Assembly: GCA_030148605.1 (NCBI GenBank)
Contig: JASBTD010000024.1
Coordinates: 1-34,097 of the forward strand
DNA from: Erythrobacter sp.
GTDB lineage: Bacteria > Pseudomonadota > Alphaproteobacteria > Sphingomonadales > Sphingomonadaceae
Length of the DNA stretch: 34,097 bases
Direction of reading: 5' to 3'
Below are positions 16,645 to 25,646 of the stretch, one piece after another; the first letter of the stretch is position 1; every line of letters begins with the position of its first letter. A program made the position numbers and the translations under genes. The notes beneath the pieces are model-generated. The model made no database searches, was not told the origin of the DNA, and saw only the letters and a list, made by a program, of their open reading frames with translations.

Positions 16645-17772
16645 ATGCGTGCCGAAGGGCAGGCCTTTATTGACCGGATTGAAGCTGCGCTGGAACTGGT
16701 GCGGCAATCGCTCGATTGGGAGCGTGCGCTGCGCCGTCTCGACGAGCTGGATGCGCGCGTGCAGGACCCCACTCTGTGGGATGATCCCAAGCAGGCGCAA
16801 GCGATCACCCGCGAGCAGAAGCAGCTTGAGACTGCGATCAATACGGTGCGGGAAATCTCTGCCGAGATGGCGGATGCGATCGAATTCGTCGAAATGGGCG
16901 AAGCCGAAGGCGAAGACGACGTTATCCGCGAAGGCATGCAAAGCCTTGAGCGGTTGGCGGACCGCGCCGATGCAGACAAGGTGCAGGCGCTGCTTTCAGG
17001 CGAAGCCGATGGCAATGACACCTATCTTGAAATCCATGCCGGTGCAGGCGGCACGGAAAGCCAGGACTGGGCCGAGATGCTGCAGCGGATGTACACCCGC
17101 TGGGCCGAACGTCGCGGCTTCAAGGTCGAAGTGGTCGATTACCATGCAGGCGAACAAGCCGGGATCAAGTCAGCCACGCTGCTGCTGAAGGGTGAAAACG
17201 CCTATGGCTACGCCAAGACCGAGAGCGGCGTGCACCGCCTCGTCCGCATCAGCCCCTATGACAGCAGCGGGCGCCGCCACACTTCGTTCAGCTCGGTCTG
17301 GGTTTACCCGGTGATCGATGACGACATCGAAATCGAGATCAACGAGGGCGATTTGAAGATCGACACCTACCGCGCATCGGGGGCAGGCGGGCAGCACGTC
17401 AATACCACCGATTCCGCGGTGCGCATCACTCACGTGCCCACCGGCATCGTGGTCGCCAGCCAGAATGACCGCAGCCAGCACAAGAACCGCGCCACCGCGA
17501 TGAACATGCTGAAGGCGCGGCTGTTCGAGCGCGAGATGGCGGAACGCGAAGCGGCTGCCAGCGGCGAGTATCAGGAAAAGAGCGATATTGGCTGGGGCCA
17601 TCAGATCCGTTCCTACGTCTTGCAGCCGTACCAGATGGTCAAGGACTTGCGCACCGGTGTGACCTCCACCGCGCCGGACGATGTGCTTGATGGCGATCTT
17701 GACCAGTATATCTCTGCTGCATTGGCGCAGCGGGTAACCGGCGAAGCGGTAGAGGTTGAGGACGTCGAATGA
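16645..17772 (+). CDS. prfB: Peptide chain release factor 2
   Basis: A 375-residue RF2, which releases peptides at UAA and UGA. The GGQ motif is at residues 248-250 in SGAGGQHVNTTDSAVR. The stop-recognition tripeptide is SPY rather than the SPF of E. coli, within VRISPYDSSGRRHTSF; I recall this form as usual in alphaproteobacteria. The frame is continuous from MRAEGQAFIDRIE, with no internal stop, so the programmed +1 frameshift that regulates prfB in many bacteria is absent. The stop overlaps the next gene's start in ATGA. Confidence 0.97.
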   Translation: MRAEGQAFIDRIEAALELVRQSLDWERALRRLDELDARVQDPTLWDDPKQAQAITREQKQLETAINTVREISAEMADAIEFVEMGEAEGEDDVIREGMQSLERLADRADADKVQALLSGEADGNDTYLEIHAGAGGTESQDWAEMLQRMYTRWAERRGFKVEVVDYHAGEQAGIKSATLLLKGENAYGYAKTESGVHRLVRISPYDSSGRRHTSFSSVWVYPVIDDDIEIEINEGDLKIDTYRASGAGGQHVNTTDSAVRITHVPTGIVVASQNDRSQHKNRATAMNMLKARLFEREMAEREAAASGEYQEKSDIGWGHQIRSYVLQPYQMVKDLRTGVTSTAPDDVLDGDLDQYISAALAQRVTGEAVEVEDVE

Positions 17773-18494
17773 GGCGCGCCCATTCGCTTGCAGCATTATG
17801 CGCACTGGCGCTGGCCGCAGCATGTGAAGACATGGCCCCTGACAGCGATCGCCCGGAAAGCTCAGCCGAATTTCCGCAAGCTGACCGGCCGGTCTCAGAC
17901 CTTGAGAGCTATGAGGTCGCGACGGAAGACGTGCGCGACAGCCGCGGCGAAGCGCAAAAGGTGATGGATCTCGCTGACCTTGCCGAAGGGATGACCGTTG
18001 CGGATATCGGCGCGGGTGAAGGCTACTACACCGTTCGCCTCGCTGCGCGCGTGGGCGAAGATGGCCGTGTGCTGGCGCAGGATATTGATCGCGATGCGCT
18101 TGATCGCCTGGGTCGCCGTGTGGAGCGTGAGCGTTTCGACAATGTCTCGATCAAGCTCGGGCGTGAAGATGATCCGCAGCTTCCCGTCGACAGCTTTGAC
18201 CGCATCTTCCTGGTCCACATGTATCATGAGGTTAGCGAGCCCTATGCTTTCCTGTGGCGGCTGTGGCCCGCGCTGGCCGATGGCGGTCAAGTCATCGTGG
18301 TCGACAAGGATCGCCCGACAGACCAGCACGGCATTCCGCCGCTGTTGCTCTCATGCGAATTCAAGGCTGTGGGCTTCAGGCTCGTGGAGTTTCTCGAAAA
18401 GCCTGACATTCGCGGATATTTCGCGCGATTTGAGCGCGCCGAAACCCGGCCAGAGCCGGATCAGATCACGCCGTGCGCTCTGACCACGCGTTGA
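17769..18494 (+). CDS. Exported methyltransferase-like protein
   Basis: A 241-residue protein that begins with a signal sequence, MRRAHSLAALCALALAAAC, ending in a possible lipidated Cys19 (the -3 residue is Ala, so the lipobox is weak). A Rossmann methyltransferase fold follows, with motif I VADIGAGEGYYTVRLAAR near residue 77 and DRIFLVHMYHEV later. This matches the group often labelled predicted methyltransferase, which commonly has signal peptides although SAM is not expected in the periplasm. It lacks the NPPY motif of release-factor methylase PrmC. Its ATG overlaps the prfB stop (ATGA), so translation is probably coupled to prfB. Confidence 0.8.
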   Translation: MRRAHSLAALCALALAAACEDMAPDSDRPESSAEFPQADRPVSDLESYEVATEDVRDSRGEAQKVMDLADLAEGMTVADIGAGEGYYTVRLAARVGEDGRVLAQDIDRDALDRLGRRVERERFDNVSIKLGREDDPQLPVDSFDRIFLVHMYHEVSEPYAFLWRLWPALADGGQVIVVDKDRPTDQHGIPPLLLSCEFKAVGFRLVEFLEKPDIRGYFARFERAETRPEPDQITPCALTTR

Positions 18495-18636
18495 CGTGAC
18501 ACTCGCACGGGCGATGCATGTTGTGCGATAAGCATGCAATTCACGGTCAATTGATCCTCTGCTCTTTTCCTTGCCAGTGTGGACTGCTAGGCGCGGGCTC
18601 GATCAATTTACCAGCAAGTGAGGAGTATTGCCGGGG

Positions 18637-19146
18637 ATGACCGATTTCCCATCCAGTTTTGACCGTGACGATCTGTTGAAGTGTTCGCGGGGCGAGCTGT
18701 TCGGCCCGGGCAACGCGCAGCTACCTGCGCCGCCGATGCTGATGATGGACCGGATCACGGATATTTCCGGCGATGGCGGCGAGCATGGCAAGGGCCATGT
18801 GGTCGCTGAATTCGATATCACACCTGACCTGTGGTTCTTCGAATGCCACTTTCCCGGCAATCCGATCATGCCCGGCTGCCTTGGCCTTGATGGCCTGTGG
18901 CAGTTGACCGGCTTCAACCTGGGTTGGCGCGGCTGGAAAGGGCGCGGCTATGCGCTGGGCGTGGGCGAGGTCAAACTTACCGGTATGGTGCGGCCTGACC
19001 GCAAGATGCTGACCTATTACGTCGATTTCACCAAGGCGGTGCAAACCCGGCGTTTGACCATGGGGGTCGCTGATGGTCGCGTCGAAGCCGATGGTGAAGT
19101 GATCTACCAAGTCAAAGACATGAAAGTCGCTCTGTCAGAGGCCTGA
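18637..19146 (+). CDS. fabA: 3-hydroxydecanoyl-ACP dehydratase/isomerase
   Basis: A 169-residue FabA, which dehydrates 3-hydroxydecanoyl-ACP and isomerises the product to cis-3-decenoyl-ACP, the entry point to unsaturated fatty acids. The ATG at 18637 puts the catalytic residues at H71 ([12 protein letters not shown]) and D85 ([11 protein letters not shown]), the same positions as in E. coli. A TTG at 18628 with AGGAG only 2 bases before it is in frame but too close. First of the fabA-fabB-fabI set; the 142 bases upstream probably hold its promoter, though no operator is recognised. Confidence 0.96.
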   Translation: MTDFPSSFDRDDLLKCSRGELFGPGNAQLPAPPMLMMDRITDISGDGGEHGKGHVVAEFDITPDLWFFECHFPGNPIMPGCLGLDGLWQLTGFNLGWRGWKGRGYALGVGEVKLTGMVRPDRKMLTYYVDFTKAVQTRRLTMGVADGRVEADGEVIYQVKDMKVALSEA

Positions 19147-19171
19147 TCGGCCCGAAGCGAAAAGGGGTTAC

Positions 19172-20401
19172 ATGCGTCGCGTTGTTATAACTGGGTTGGG
19201 GATCGTCTCCTCGATTGGCAATAATGCATCAGAGGTGCTGGCTTCGCTCAAAGCGGGCAAATCCGGCATCACATTCAATGAAGACATGGCCGAACACGGG
19301 TTCCGCTCGCAGATCGCGGGTGCGGTTGACCTGGATGTTGCGGAACATGTCGACAAGCGCACACTGCGCTTCATGGGGCCGGGTGCGGCCTATGCCTATA
19401 TCGCCATGGGGCAGGCGATCGCTGATGCCGGACTTGAAGAGAAAGACGTCATCAATCCGATGACCGGCGTGATCGCCGGATCGGGTGGCCCGTCTACCTC
19501 GGCCATGCTCACAGCGCATCAGACCGTACTCAGTTCCGGCGCGACCAAGCGCATCGGGCCATTTGCAGTGCCCAAATGCATGTCATCCACCGTCAGCGCC
19601 AACCTCGCGACGGCCTATCAGATCAAGGGCATGAACTTCTCGATCACATCGGCCTGTTCCACCTCGCTGCATTGTATCGGCATGGCCGCTCAGCAGATCG
19701 CGCTGGGCCAGCAGGATGTGATGTTCGGCGGCGGCGGCGAAGAGCTCGACTGGACGCTCTCCTGCCTGTTTGACGCAATGGGCGCGATGTCGAGCAAGTA
19801 TAATGACACGCCGGAGCGTGCCTCGCGCGCATTCGATGCGGATCGCGACGGTTTCGTGATCGGCGGCGGCGGCGCGATGGTGGTTCTGGAAAGTCTTGAG
19901 CATGCGCAAGCGCGCGGCGCGAAGATCTATGCAGAGGTCACTGGCTTTGGTGCGACATCTGACGGCGTCGACATGGTCGCGCCATCAGGCGAAGGCGGCG
20001 AACGCGCAATGCGCGGCGCGCTGCGCACGCTCAGCGAGGATCGCAAGGTCAGCTATATCAACGCGCATGGCACATCGACGCCGGTGGGCGATGTCGGCGA
20101 AATCGAAGCGGTGCGCCGCGTGTTCGGTGAAGGCTCGACTCCGCCGGTCAGCTCTACCAAGTCGATGACCGGCCACAGCCAGGGTGCCACCGGCGCGCAG
20201 GAAGCGGTCTATTGCCTGCTCGCGCTGGAGAATGACTTCATCATTCCCTCAATCAATGTCGAAACACTCGATCCCGCGCTCAAGCCGGAAGAGATCGCGA
20301 CCGAGCTCGTGGAGAATGCGGGGCTCGATACAGTGATGACCAACTCATTCGGCTTTGGCGGCACGAATGGCTCGATGCTGCTGTCGAAGTTTCACGGGTG
20401 A
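19172..20401 (+). CDS. fabB: Beta-ketoacyl-ACP synthase I
   Basis: A 409-residue KAS I that elongates acyl-ACP with malonyl-ACP and, with FabA, is required for unsaturated fatty acids. The catalytic triad is C162 ([12 protein letters not shown]), H299 ([11 protein letters not shown]) and H335 ([11 protein letters not shown]). The ending [16 protein letters not shown] is typical. AAGGGG lies 5 bases before the ATG, and the gap to fabA is 25 bases, so the two genes are one transcript. FabB rather than FabF is favoured by the fabA neighbour and the length. Confidence 0.96.
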   Translation: MRRVVITGLGIVSSIGNNASEVLASLKAGKSGITFNEDMAEHGFRSQIAGAVDLDVAEHVDKRTLRFMGPGAAYAYIAMGQAIADAGLEEKDVINPMTGVIAGSGGPSTSAMLTAHQTVLSSGATKRIGPFAVPKCMSSTVSANLATAYQIKGMNFSITSACSTSLHCIGMAAQQIALGQQDVMFGGGGEELDWTLSCLFDAMGAMSSKYNDTPERASRAFDADRDGFVIGGGGAMVVLESLEHAQARGAKIYAEVTGFGATSDGVDMVAPSGEGGERAMRGALRTLSEDRKVSYINAHGTSTPVGDVGEIEAVRRVFGEGSTPPVSSTKSMTGHSQGATGAQEAVYCLLALENDFIIPSINVETLDPALKPEEIATELVENAGLDTVMTNSFGFGGTNGSMLLSKFHG

Positions 20402-20445
20402 ACCAACCGGCGGGGTTTGATCGCCTGTAGGTTAGGAGACTGAAT

Positions 20446-21234
20446 ATGGGCGTCCTTACGGGAAAACGCGGCCTTGTGATGGGTGTGGCCAATGATCGGT
20501 CGATCGCGTGGGGCATTGCCAAGGCTTGCGCGGATGCCGGGGCGGAGCTGGCATTCACCTATCAGGGCGAAGCATTTGGCCAGCGGCTTGCCCCTTTGGC
20601 GCAAAGCGTCGGCTCTGATTTCATGGTCGATGTCGATGTCACCGATGATGCTTCGCTGGACGCAGCGTTTGCCGCTCTTCAGCAACGCTGGGATAGCTTG
20701 GACTTCGTGATCCATGCGATTGCTTATTCAGACAAGGCCGAGCTGACGGGGCGTTTCATCAACACCTCGCGCGCGAATTTCAAGAACTGCATGGACATCT
20801 CTGCTTACAGCCTGATCGAAGTGGCGCGCCGTGCGCATCCGATGATGGTGGAGAATGGCGGCACGCTTATCACGCTGAGCTATCTCGGCTCGATGCGGGT
20901 TACGCCGAACTACAATGTGATGGGTGTGGCGAAGGCGGCCTTGGAAGCGTCAGTGCGCTATCTTGCCAATGATCTTGGACCTGAGGGCATCCGCGTCAAC
21001 GCGATTAGTCCTGGCCCCATGAAGACACTGGCCGCCAGCGCCATCGGCGGCGTCCGCAGAACCTACCGGCACACTGAAAGCAACGCGCCGCTGCGCAGCA
21101 ATGCTTCGCTCGAAGCTGTAGGCGGCACAGCTGTTTATCTATGCAGTGACGCCGGAGCATGCACCACGGGCGAAGTCATCCATGTGGATGGCGGATTCCA
21201 CGTGCTGGGCATGCCGCAGCTCGGAAATTTGTAG
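20446..21234 (+). CDS. fabI: Enoyl-ACP reductase (NADH), triclosan-target type
   Basis: A 262-residue FabI that completes each elongation cycle by reducing trans-2-enoyl-ACP. The cofactor loop is VANDRSIAWGIAK, and the active-site residues fall at Y146, Y156 and K163, the same numbers as in E. coli FabI (SYLGSMRV, then YNVMGVAK). An AGGAG site is 8-9 bases before the ATG. It closes the fabA-fabB-fabI operon, 44 bases after fabB. FabI enzymes are the target of triclosan and related inhibitors. Confidence 0.96.
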   Translation: MGVLTGKRGLVMGVANDRSIAWGIAKACADAGAELAFTYQGEAFGQRLAPLAQSVGSDFMVDVDVTDDASLDAAFAALQQRWDSLDFVIHAIAYSDKAELTGRFINTSRANFKNCMDISAYSLIEVARRAHPMMVENGGTLITLSYLGSMRVTPNYNVMGVAKAALEASVRYLANDLGPEGIRVNAISPGPMKTLAASAIGGVRRTYRHTESNAPLRSNASLEAVGGTAVYLCSDAGACTTGEVIHVDGGFHVLGMPQLGNL

Positions 21235-21258
21235 GCTTCGCTCTCGCTTGCTGGCGGC

Positions 21259-21687
21259 TTAGCGCCACAGCTGCATTTCGCGGATCAGCGCCGGCAATTC
21301 CTTGTTTTCATCAGGCCGCGACATCGTGCGCTCGACCAGTTTCCACTTTCGCCGCACTCTGCCGCGTTGCCACAGGTCAGTAATCCAAACATCGCCTTCG
21401 ATGTTTTGCGGTCCGATCCGCGCTTCGATTGACATGCGTGCAGCGAACACAGCCATCCGCTTGTGCTGGCGGACATAGATATCCTTGAAGCGATAGGCGG
21501 AGCACTGGAAACGCGTTGTGGCCGCTTCCAGCCAGCTTGGTCGATCAAGCATGGCAGAAGTCTGCGCGCCCAGCAGGAACACGAAATCACCGCTCATCAG
21601 CGATTTCATGCCGTTGCGTTCACGGTTCATCCAGCTGCGCATCCATTGATGCTCAAGCGCTTCGATCCTGGCGGTAAATTCATCCAT
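21259..21687 (-). CDS. NTF2-like (SnoaL/DUF4440-type) protein
   Basis: A 142-residue protein of the small cone-shaped NTF2-like fold, judging by its length and the pattern EALEHQWMRSWMNRERNG, then SGDFVFLLG, and later strands ending WKLVERTMSR. Such proteins serve as small-molecule enzymes or binding domains, and function cannot be assigned from the sequence. No signal peptide is visible. It is convergent with fabI (24 bases apart) and lies downstream of the hydroxyacid dehydrogenase on the same strand, 57 bases away. Confidence 0.65.
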   Translation of the reverse strand: MDEFTARIEALEHQWMRSWMNRERNGMKSLMSGDFVFLLGAQTSAMLDRPSWLEAATTRFQCSAYRFKDIYVRQHKRMAVFAARMSIEARIGPQNIEGDVWITDLWQRGRVRRKWKLVERTMSRPDENKELPALIREMQLWR

Positions 21688-21744
21688 GCGAACTGCCTTA
21701 GCCAGCTAACACGCCAGCGCAAGCCGGAAACACTCCAGCGGCGG

Positions 21745-22758
21745 TTATAGCCCGATCAGCACCTGATCTGGCGGCCTGTGGCCATCCATCCAGAAGCGAA
21801 TATTGGCGATCACTTTCTCGCCAGAGGCCTCGCGCCCTTCTGCCGTTGCGCTGCCGATATGCGGCAGAGTCATGACGTTGGGAATGCGCAGCAGTCGCTT
21901 GTCGACATTCGGCTCGTCCGGATAGACATCCAGCCCGGCACCGGCGAGGTGGCCGCTCTTGAGCGCTGCGATCAGCGCTTCCTGATCGATCAGCTCGCCG
22001 CGCGCGGTGTTGATGATTGAAGAGCCCGGTTTCATCAGCGCGATCCGCCGTGCATCGATCATCCCGCGAGTTTCGTCTGTCAGCGGACAATGCAAGGTCA
22101 GGATATCGGCTTCTGCGATCAGATCGTCCAGCTGAGGCACGAAGCGCGCGCCCAGCATGCGTTCAACCGCTTCGGGCAAGCGCTTGCGATTGGTATAGGC
22201 GATCTCCAGCCCGAAGGCGCGGGCACGGTGAGCCACGGCCTGGCCGATGCGGCCCATGCCGACGATCCCCAGCACCTTGCCGCCAAGCTTGCGCCCCAGA
22301 AGGCCGGACGGCGCCCATCCGGTCCATTTGCCACTGCGCACCAGGCCTACACCTTCGCGAATGCGGCGGGGAACGCCGATGATGCCCGCCATGGCAATAT
22401 CGGCGGTGTCGTCAGTGAATACGCTGGGTGTATTGGTGACGATGATCTTGCGTTTGGCCGCGGCCTCTATGTCGATATGTTCGATTCCCGCGCCAAAGCT
22501 GGCAATCAGCTTCAACCGGTCGCCAGCCGCCGCTATCATGTCAGCATCGATCCGATCGGTCACTGTGGGAACCAGCACGTCGCAATCCTGCATCGCAGCG
22601 ATCAGCTGTTCGCGGGTGAAGGGCGTGTCATCCGTATTCAGTTCGGCTTCGAACAGCTCGCTGATCCGTTGCTCGACACTGGGCATCAGATGGCGCGTTA
22701 CGATAACACGCGGGGTGTGATCGATCGGCTTTGTCAGCTTGTCGGCATCGATGGGCAT
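21745..22758 (-). CDS. D-2-hydroxyacid dehydrogenase (glyoxylate/hydroxypyruvate reductase-like)
   Basis: A 337-residue NAD(P)-dependent dehydrogenase. The cofactor loop GMGRIG is at residues 167-172, and the catalytic trio is R253 (NTARGELID), E282 (YPDEPN) and H300 (LPHIGSAT). The GAGIEHID segment is typical of the glyoxylate reductase/formate dehydrogenase-like branch. The reaction is reduction of a 2-keto acid to the D-hydroxyacid, with glyoxylate or hydroxypyruvate as the likeliest substrates. Divergent from the SH3-protein gene across about 90 bases. Confidence 0.88.
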   Translation of the reverse strand: MPIDADKLTKPIDHTPRVIVTRHLMPSVEQRISELFEAELNTDDTPFTREQLIAAMQDCDVLVPTVTDRIDADMIAAAGDRLKLIASFGAGIEHIDIEAAAKRKIIVTNTPSVFTDDTADIAMAGIIGVPRRIREGVGLVRSGKWTGWAPSGLLGRKLGGKVLGIVGMGRIGQAVAHRARAFGLEIAYTNRKRLPEAVERMLGARFVPQLDDLIAEADILTLHCPLTDETRGMIDARRIALMKPGSSIINTARGELIDQEALIAALKSGHLAGAGLDVYPDEPNVDKRLLRIPNVMTLPHIGSATAEGREASGEKVIANIRFWMDGHRPPDQVLIGL

Positions 22759-22848
22759 GGCTTGTGCGCTAGGACGGGATGGGGCCTATGGTCAAGCGTG
22801 TTGCGAGAGCGCTTGAAGCAAACCCGTATGCCGCTGTATGGCGGGGCC

Positions 22849-23319
22849 ATGCGTTCTGCCATCCTGTCGATCTTGCTGATCCCCTTGCTGCTACTTCCCG
22901 AACCTGTCGACGCGCAATCGCGCGACGTGCCTTATTGGGCTTCCATGCGCGCTGAAGAGGTCAACATGCGGGTAGGGCCAAGTCAGGATTATCCGATCGA
23001 ATGGGTCTATAAACGGCAAGGGCTGCCAGTGAAAGTGATCCGGGTGCAGGAAGGCTGGCGCCTGATTAGCGATCCCGATGGTGACCAGGGCTGGATCGTC
23101 GCACGACTGCTGTCGCCCGAACGCGGCGCACTGGTGGTGGGCGGAGGGTTGGCCGCCATCCGCGCAGCTCCGAGCGAAGACGCGCCGCTTAAATGGAACG
23201 CGCAGGCTGGCGTTGTCGGCGCGCTGGGCAAGTGTGAAGCGGGCTGGTGCGAGATTGATGTGCAGGGCCGCAAGGGCTGGATTCGCGAAGACCGCCTGTG
23301 GGGTGCTGGCGAGCCTTAG
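22849..23319 (+). CDS. Secreted bacterial SH3-domain protein
   Basis: From the ATG at 22849 the product is 156 residues with a signal peptide (MRSAILSILLIPLLLLPEPV, cut near DA-QS). Two bacterial SH3-like units follow: the first around EEVNMRVGPSQDYPIEWVY to DQGWIVARLL, the second around AAIRAAPSEDAPLKW to KGWIREDRLWG. The unit with MRVGPS is the classic SH3_3 start. Such periplasmic proteins probably bind peptidoglycan or another wall partner. An upstream in-frame ATG at 22828 is possible; both have weak ribosome sites. Confidence 0.82.
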   Translation: MRSAILSILLIPLLLLPEPVDAQSRDVPYWASMRAEEVNMRVGPSQDYPIEWVYKRQGLPVKVIRVQEGWRLISDPDGDQGWIVARLLSPERGALVVGGGLAAIRAAPSEDAPLKWNAQAGVVGALGKCEAGWCEIDVQGRKGWIREDRLWGAGEP

Positions 23320-23332
23320 GGATTTGGGCGGA

Positions 23333-23725
23333 TTACTCGGTAATCGGCGTGACGCGATAGCTCTCGCTGCCATCGGTGCGTGTCGTGATGAAGCTGCCGT
23401 CTTCCTCTACGGGCCCGTTGATCCAGCATCGTTCCTGCTGCTCTTCGCCGTCCCCCTCGGGGTCGAAACAGATTTCATCGGCATTGCTGCGCCAAGCGCC
23501 GCCGCCAACGCGTTCCTCGCCATTCAGGTCAACATAGGTCCCGTCTTCGTTAAGGAGCGTGCTGCCATAGACTGTCGTTTCGTCACCGACATTGTAGAGG
23601 CCCGGCACCATCGCGGCACCACTGGCCGGGGCGGCGAGGTCGCTGTCACTCGACTGCTTTTCCTGATTGTCAGTGGCGCTGCAGCCAGCCAACCCAAGGA
23701 TCGCGATCGGTATCAGGAAACGCAT
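23333..23725 (-). CDS. Small lipoprotein, paralogue of the adjacent one
   Basis: A 130-residue lipoprotein: MRFLIPIAILGLAGC has a clean LAGC lipobox with C15 as the lipidated residue. The start at 23725 has GGAG six bases upstream; 15 more open codons upstream have no such site. The mature part contains a GLYNVG-DGTY pattern and a C-terminal block CFDPEGDGEEQQERCW...EDGSF that matches the next gene's product. The two conserved Cys may form a disulfide. No known function. It is probably separated from its paralogue by the terminator at 23743-23777. Confidence 0.8.
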   Translation of the reverse strand: MRFLIPIAILGLAGCSATDNQEKQSSDSDLAAPASGAAMVPGLYNVGDETTVYGSTLLNEDGTYVDLNGEERVGGGAWRSNADEICFDPEGDGEEQQERCWINGPVEEDGSFITTRTDGSESYRVTPITE

Positions 23726-23742
23726 CAGAAACTCCATTAGTT

Positions 23743-23777
23743 TAAACAAACGAGGGGATGCACCAGGCACCCCCTCG
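23743..23777 (-). terminator. Rho-independent terminator between the two lipoprotein genes
   Basis: CGAGGGG (23751-23757) pairs with CCCCTCG (23771-23777); the inner TGC/GCA adds three pairs after one mismatch. Read on the minus strand, the hairpin is followed by TTTGTTT, so it terminates the 23797-24186 transcript just before the second lipoprotein gene. Confidence 0.72.
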
Positions 23778-23796
23778 ATCGAATTTTGTGGTAAGA

Positions 23797-24186
23797 TTAC
23801 TCGCCGGCTTCGACGGGGCGGACTGTGACGGTTTCACCGTCATCCGAAGTGGAAGTCCATGAACCGTCTTCAGCCACTTCGCCGGTTGTCCAGCAATTGG
23901 TGGGTTGTTCAGGATCGTCGCCTTCAGGGTCAAAGCAAACCTTGCCGTCGACTTCACTGACAGTTCCGGAGCCCGATTCTTCACCCAAGGTGGCGGTGAA
24001 TGTACCGTCTTCTGTAGTGGTCAACATGCCCACGCTGCCGTCAGCATAGGTTACTTCATAAGTGCCCGGGCCGCCGGGCGCTTCGGCAGTCTCTTCGACA
24101 ACCTCTTCCGGCGCTTCTTCAGTCGGGGCTGGTTCGGCACATGCGGCAATCGCCAGCACGCTCGCAGCGGCAATAAGTTTCTTCAT
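23797..24186 (-). CDS. Small acidic lipoprotein, paralogue of the adjacent one
   Basis: A 129-residue lipoprotein: MKKLIAAASVLAIAAC has an IAAC lipobox with C16 lipidated. A Glu/Pro-rich linker (PAPTEEAPEEVVEETAEAPG) leads to a small beta-rich domain beginning GTYEVTYADGS. Its C-terminal block VCFDPEGDDPEQPTNCW, then EDGSWTS, aligns with that of the neighbour at 23333-23725, so the pair arose by tandem duplication. Envelope location is clear; function is unknown. A terminator hairpin follows it. Confidence 0.82.
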   Translation of the reverse strand: MKKLIAAASVLAIAACAEPAPTEEAPEEVVEETAEAPGGPGTYEVTYADGSVGMLTTTEDGTFTATLGEESGSGTVSEVDGKVCFDPEGDDPEQPTNCWTTGEVAEDGSWTSTSDDGETVTVRPVEAGE

Positions 24187-24262
24187 AGCGTATCACTCCC
24201 TCAATACGCGACCCCAAGGCCGCGAGGGATAACACACAATGTGAAAGGCGAGAAACGCCGAT

Positions 24263-25462
24263 TTACGCGGCGAGTTCCACCGCGATTGCGGTTGCTTCGC
24301 CGCCGCCGATGCACAGCGAGGCCACACCGCGTGTTTTGCCGTGCTTTTTGAGTGCGTTGAGCAATGTGACGATGATCCGTGTGCCTGACGCGCCGATCGG
24401 GTGACCCAGCGCAGTCGCGCCGCCGTTCACATTGATCTTCTCATGCGGGATGCCGATGTCGCGCATTGCGAACATGGCGACGCAGGCGAAGGCCTCGTTC
24501 ACTTCCCAAAGATCGACATCATCAGTCGACCAGCCGGCGTGCTCGAGCACCTTGTTGATCGCGCCAACCGGAGCCACGGTGAAATCCTTCGGCTCCTGCG
24601 CATGAGCGGCCATCGCCACGATCCGGGCCACTGGCTGGTGCCCGTTTTCCTTGGCCACGCTTTCGCGGGTCAGCACGACAGCGGCTGCACCGTCAGAGAT
24701 CGAGCTCGAAGTTGCCGCAGTAATCGTGCCATCCTTGGCGAATGCCGGGCGCAGAGTCGGGATCTTGTCCGGCATGCCGCGGCCGGGCTGTTCGTCCGTG
24801 TCGACGGTGACATCGCCTTTGCGGGTAGCGAAAGTGACCGGCACGACTTCATCGGCGAAGGCACCGCTGGAAATGGCTTCATTGGCGCGGCGCAGCGATT
24901 CGATCGAATATCCGTCCATCTCTTCGCGGGTGAGCTGGTATTCGTTGGCTGTATCCTGCGCGAATGTGCCCATCGCGCGGCCTGCGTCATAGGCATCTTC
25001 CAAACCGTCAAGGAACATGTGGTCATAGGCGGTGTCATGGCCGATACGCGCGCCCGAGCGGTGCTTTTGCAGCAGATACGGGGCATTGGTCATGCTTTCC
25101 ATGCCGCCCGCGATGACATAGTCGATTGTGCCGCTGGCGAGCGCTTCTGCACCCATGATCACGGTCTGCATGCCGCTGCCGCAAACCTTGTTGACTGTGG
25201 TCGCCTGCACGGACTTGGGCAGGCCAGCTTTCAAAGTAGCCTGACGGGCGGGGGCCTGACCCAGGCCGGCCGGAAGCACACAGCCCATATAGGAACGGTC
25301 GAACTTCTCTGGCGCAACGCCTGAACGCTCGACCGCAGCCTTTACTGCAGTTGCGCCAAGATCGGTTGCGGATACATCAGCAAGAGCGCCCTGCATGCCG
25401 CCCATTGGCGTGCGTGCATAGCTAAGGATGACAACGGGATCGGCGGCGGAAAACTGAGTCAT
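24263..25462 (-). CDS. Acetyl-CoA C-acetyltransferase (thiolase)
   Basis: A 399-residue thiolase. The nucleophile is C94 in NKVCGSGMQ; the other active-site parts are WEVNEAFA, GHPIGASG and the C-terminal CIGGGEATA. The length and these motifs fit the degradative/biosynthetic acetyl-CoA acetyltransferase family, which joins two acetyl-CoA to acetoacetyl-CoA or runs the reverse. No phaB or beta-oxidation partner is adjacent, so the direction cannot be told. Divergent from the aldehyde dehydrogenase gene over 184 bases. Confidence 0.94.
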   Translation of the reverse strand: MTQFSAADPVVILSYARTPMGGMQGALADVSATDLGATAVKAAVERSGVAPEKFDRSYMGCVLPAGLGQAPARQATLKAGLPKSVQATTVNKVCGSGMQTVIMGAEALASGTIDYVIAGGMESMTNAPYLLQKHRSGARIGHDTAYDHMFLDGLEDAYDAGRAMGTFAQDTANEYQLTREEMDGYSIESLRRANEAISSGAFADEVVPVTFATRKGDVTVDTDEQPGRGMPDKIPTLRPAFAKDGTITAATSSSISDGAAAVVLTRESVAKENGHQPVARIVAMAAHAQEPKDFTVAPVGAINKVLEHAGWSTDDVDLWEVNEAFACVAMFAMRDIGIPHEKINVNGGATALGHPIGASGTRIIVTLLNALKKHGKTRGVASLCIGGGEATAIAVELAA

Positions 25463-25646
25463 GTCGGTTCCTCACAAGGGGAGTGGGAGAGTCGCTGTGC
25501 GATGTAATGCTGCGATGCGGTAAAGGCAAACCCGTGGAGCGCTAGCATACGTATTAGCTTGTCATGCGCGGCCGCTTCAGCGAGAAAGATGGCAATTCGA
25601 AACGCACCGGTCCTCAAGTGACCGCCAGAATAGTCGGGAGAGAACA

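Noticed and set aside
17245..17285. SPY instead of SPF in RF2 as a specificity change
   Set aside because: I recall SPY as the usual alphaproteobacterial form, so it is not evidence for altered stop-codon use.
17769..18494. Release-factor methylase PrmC next to prfB
   Set aside because: The protein has a signal peptide and lacks the NPPY motif required in PrmC.
18628..18636. TTG start for fabA
   Set aside because: AGGAG is only 2 bases away, and the ATG at 18637 places the catalytic residues at the E. coli positions.
24247..24262. Terminator after the thiolase gene
   Set aside because: The hairpin GGCG/CGCC has only four pairs and just three T follow on the minus strand; too weak to call.
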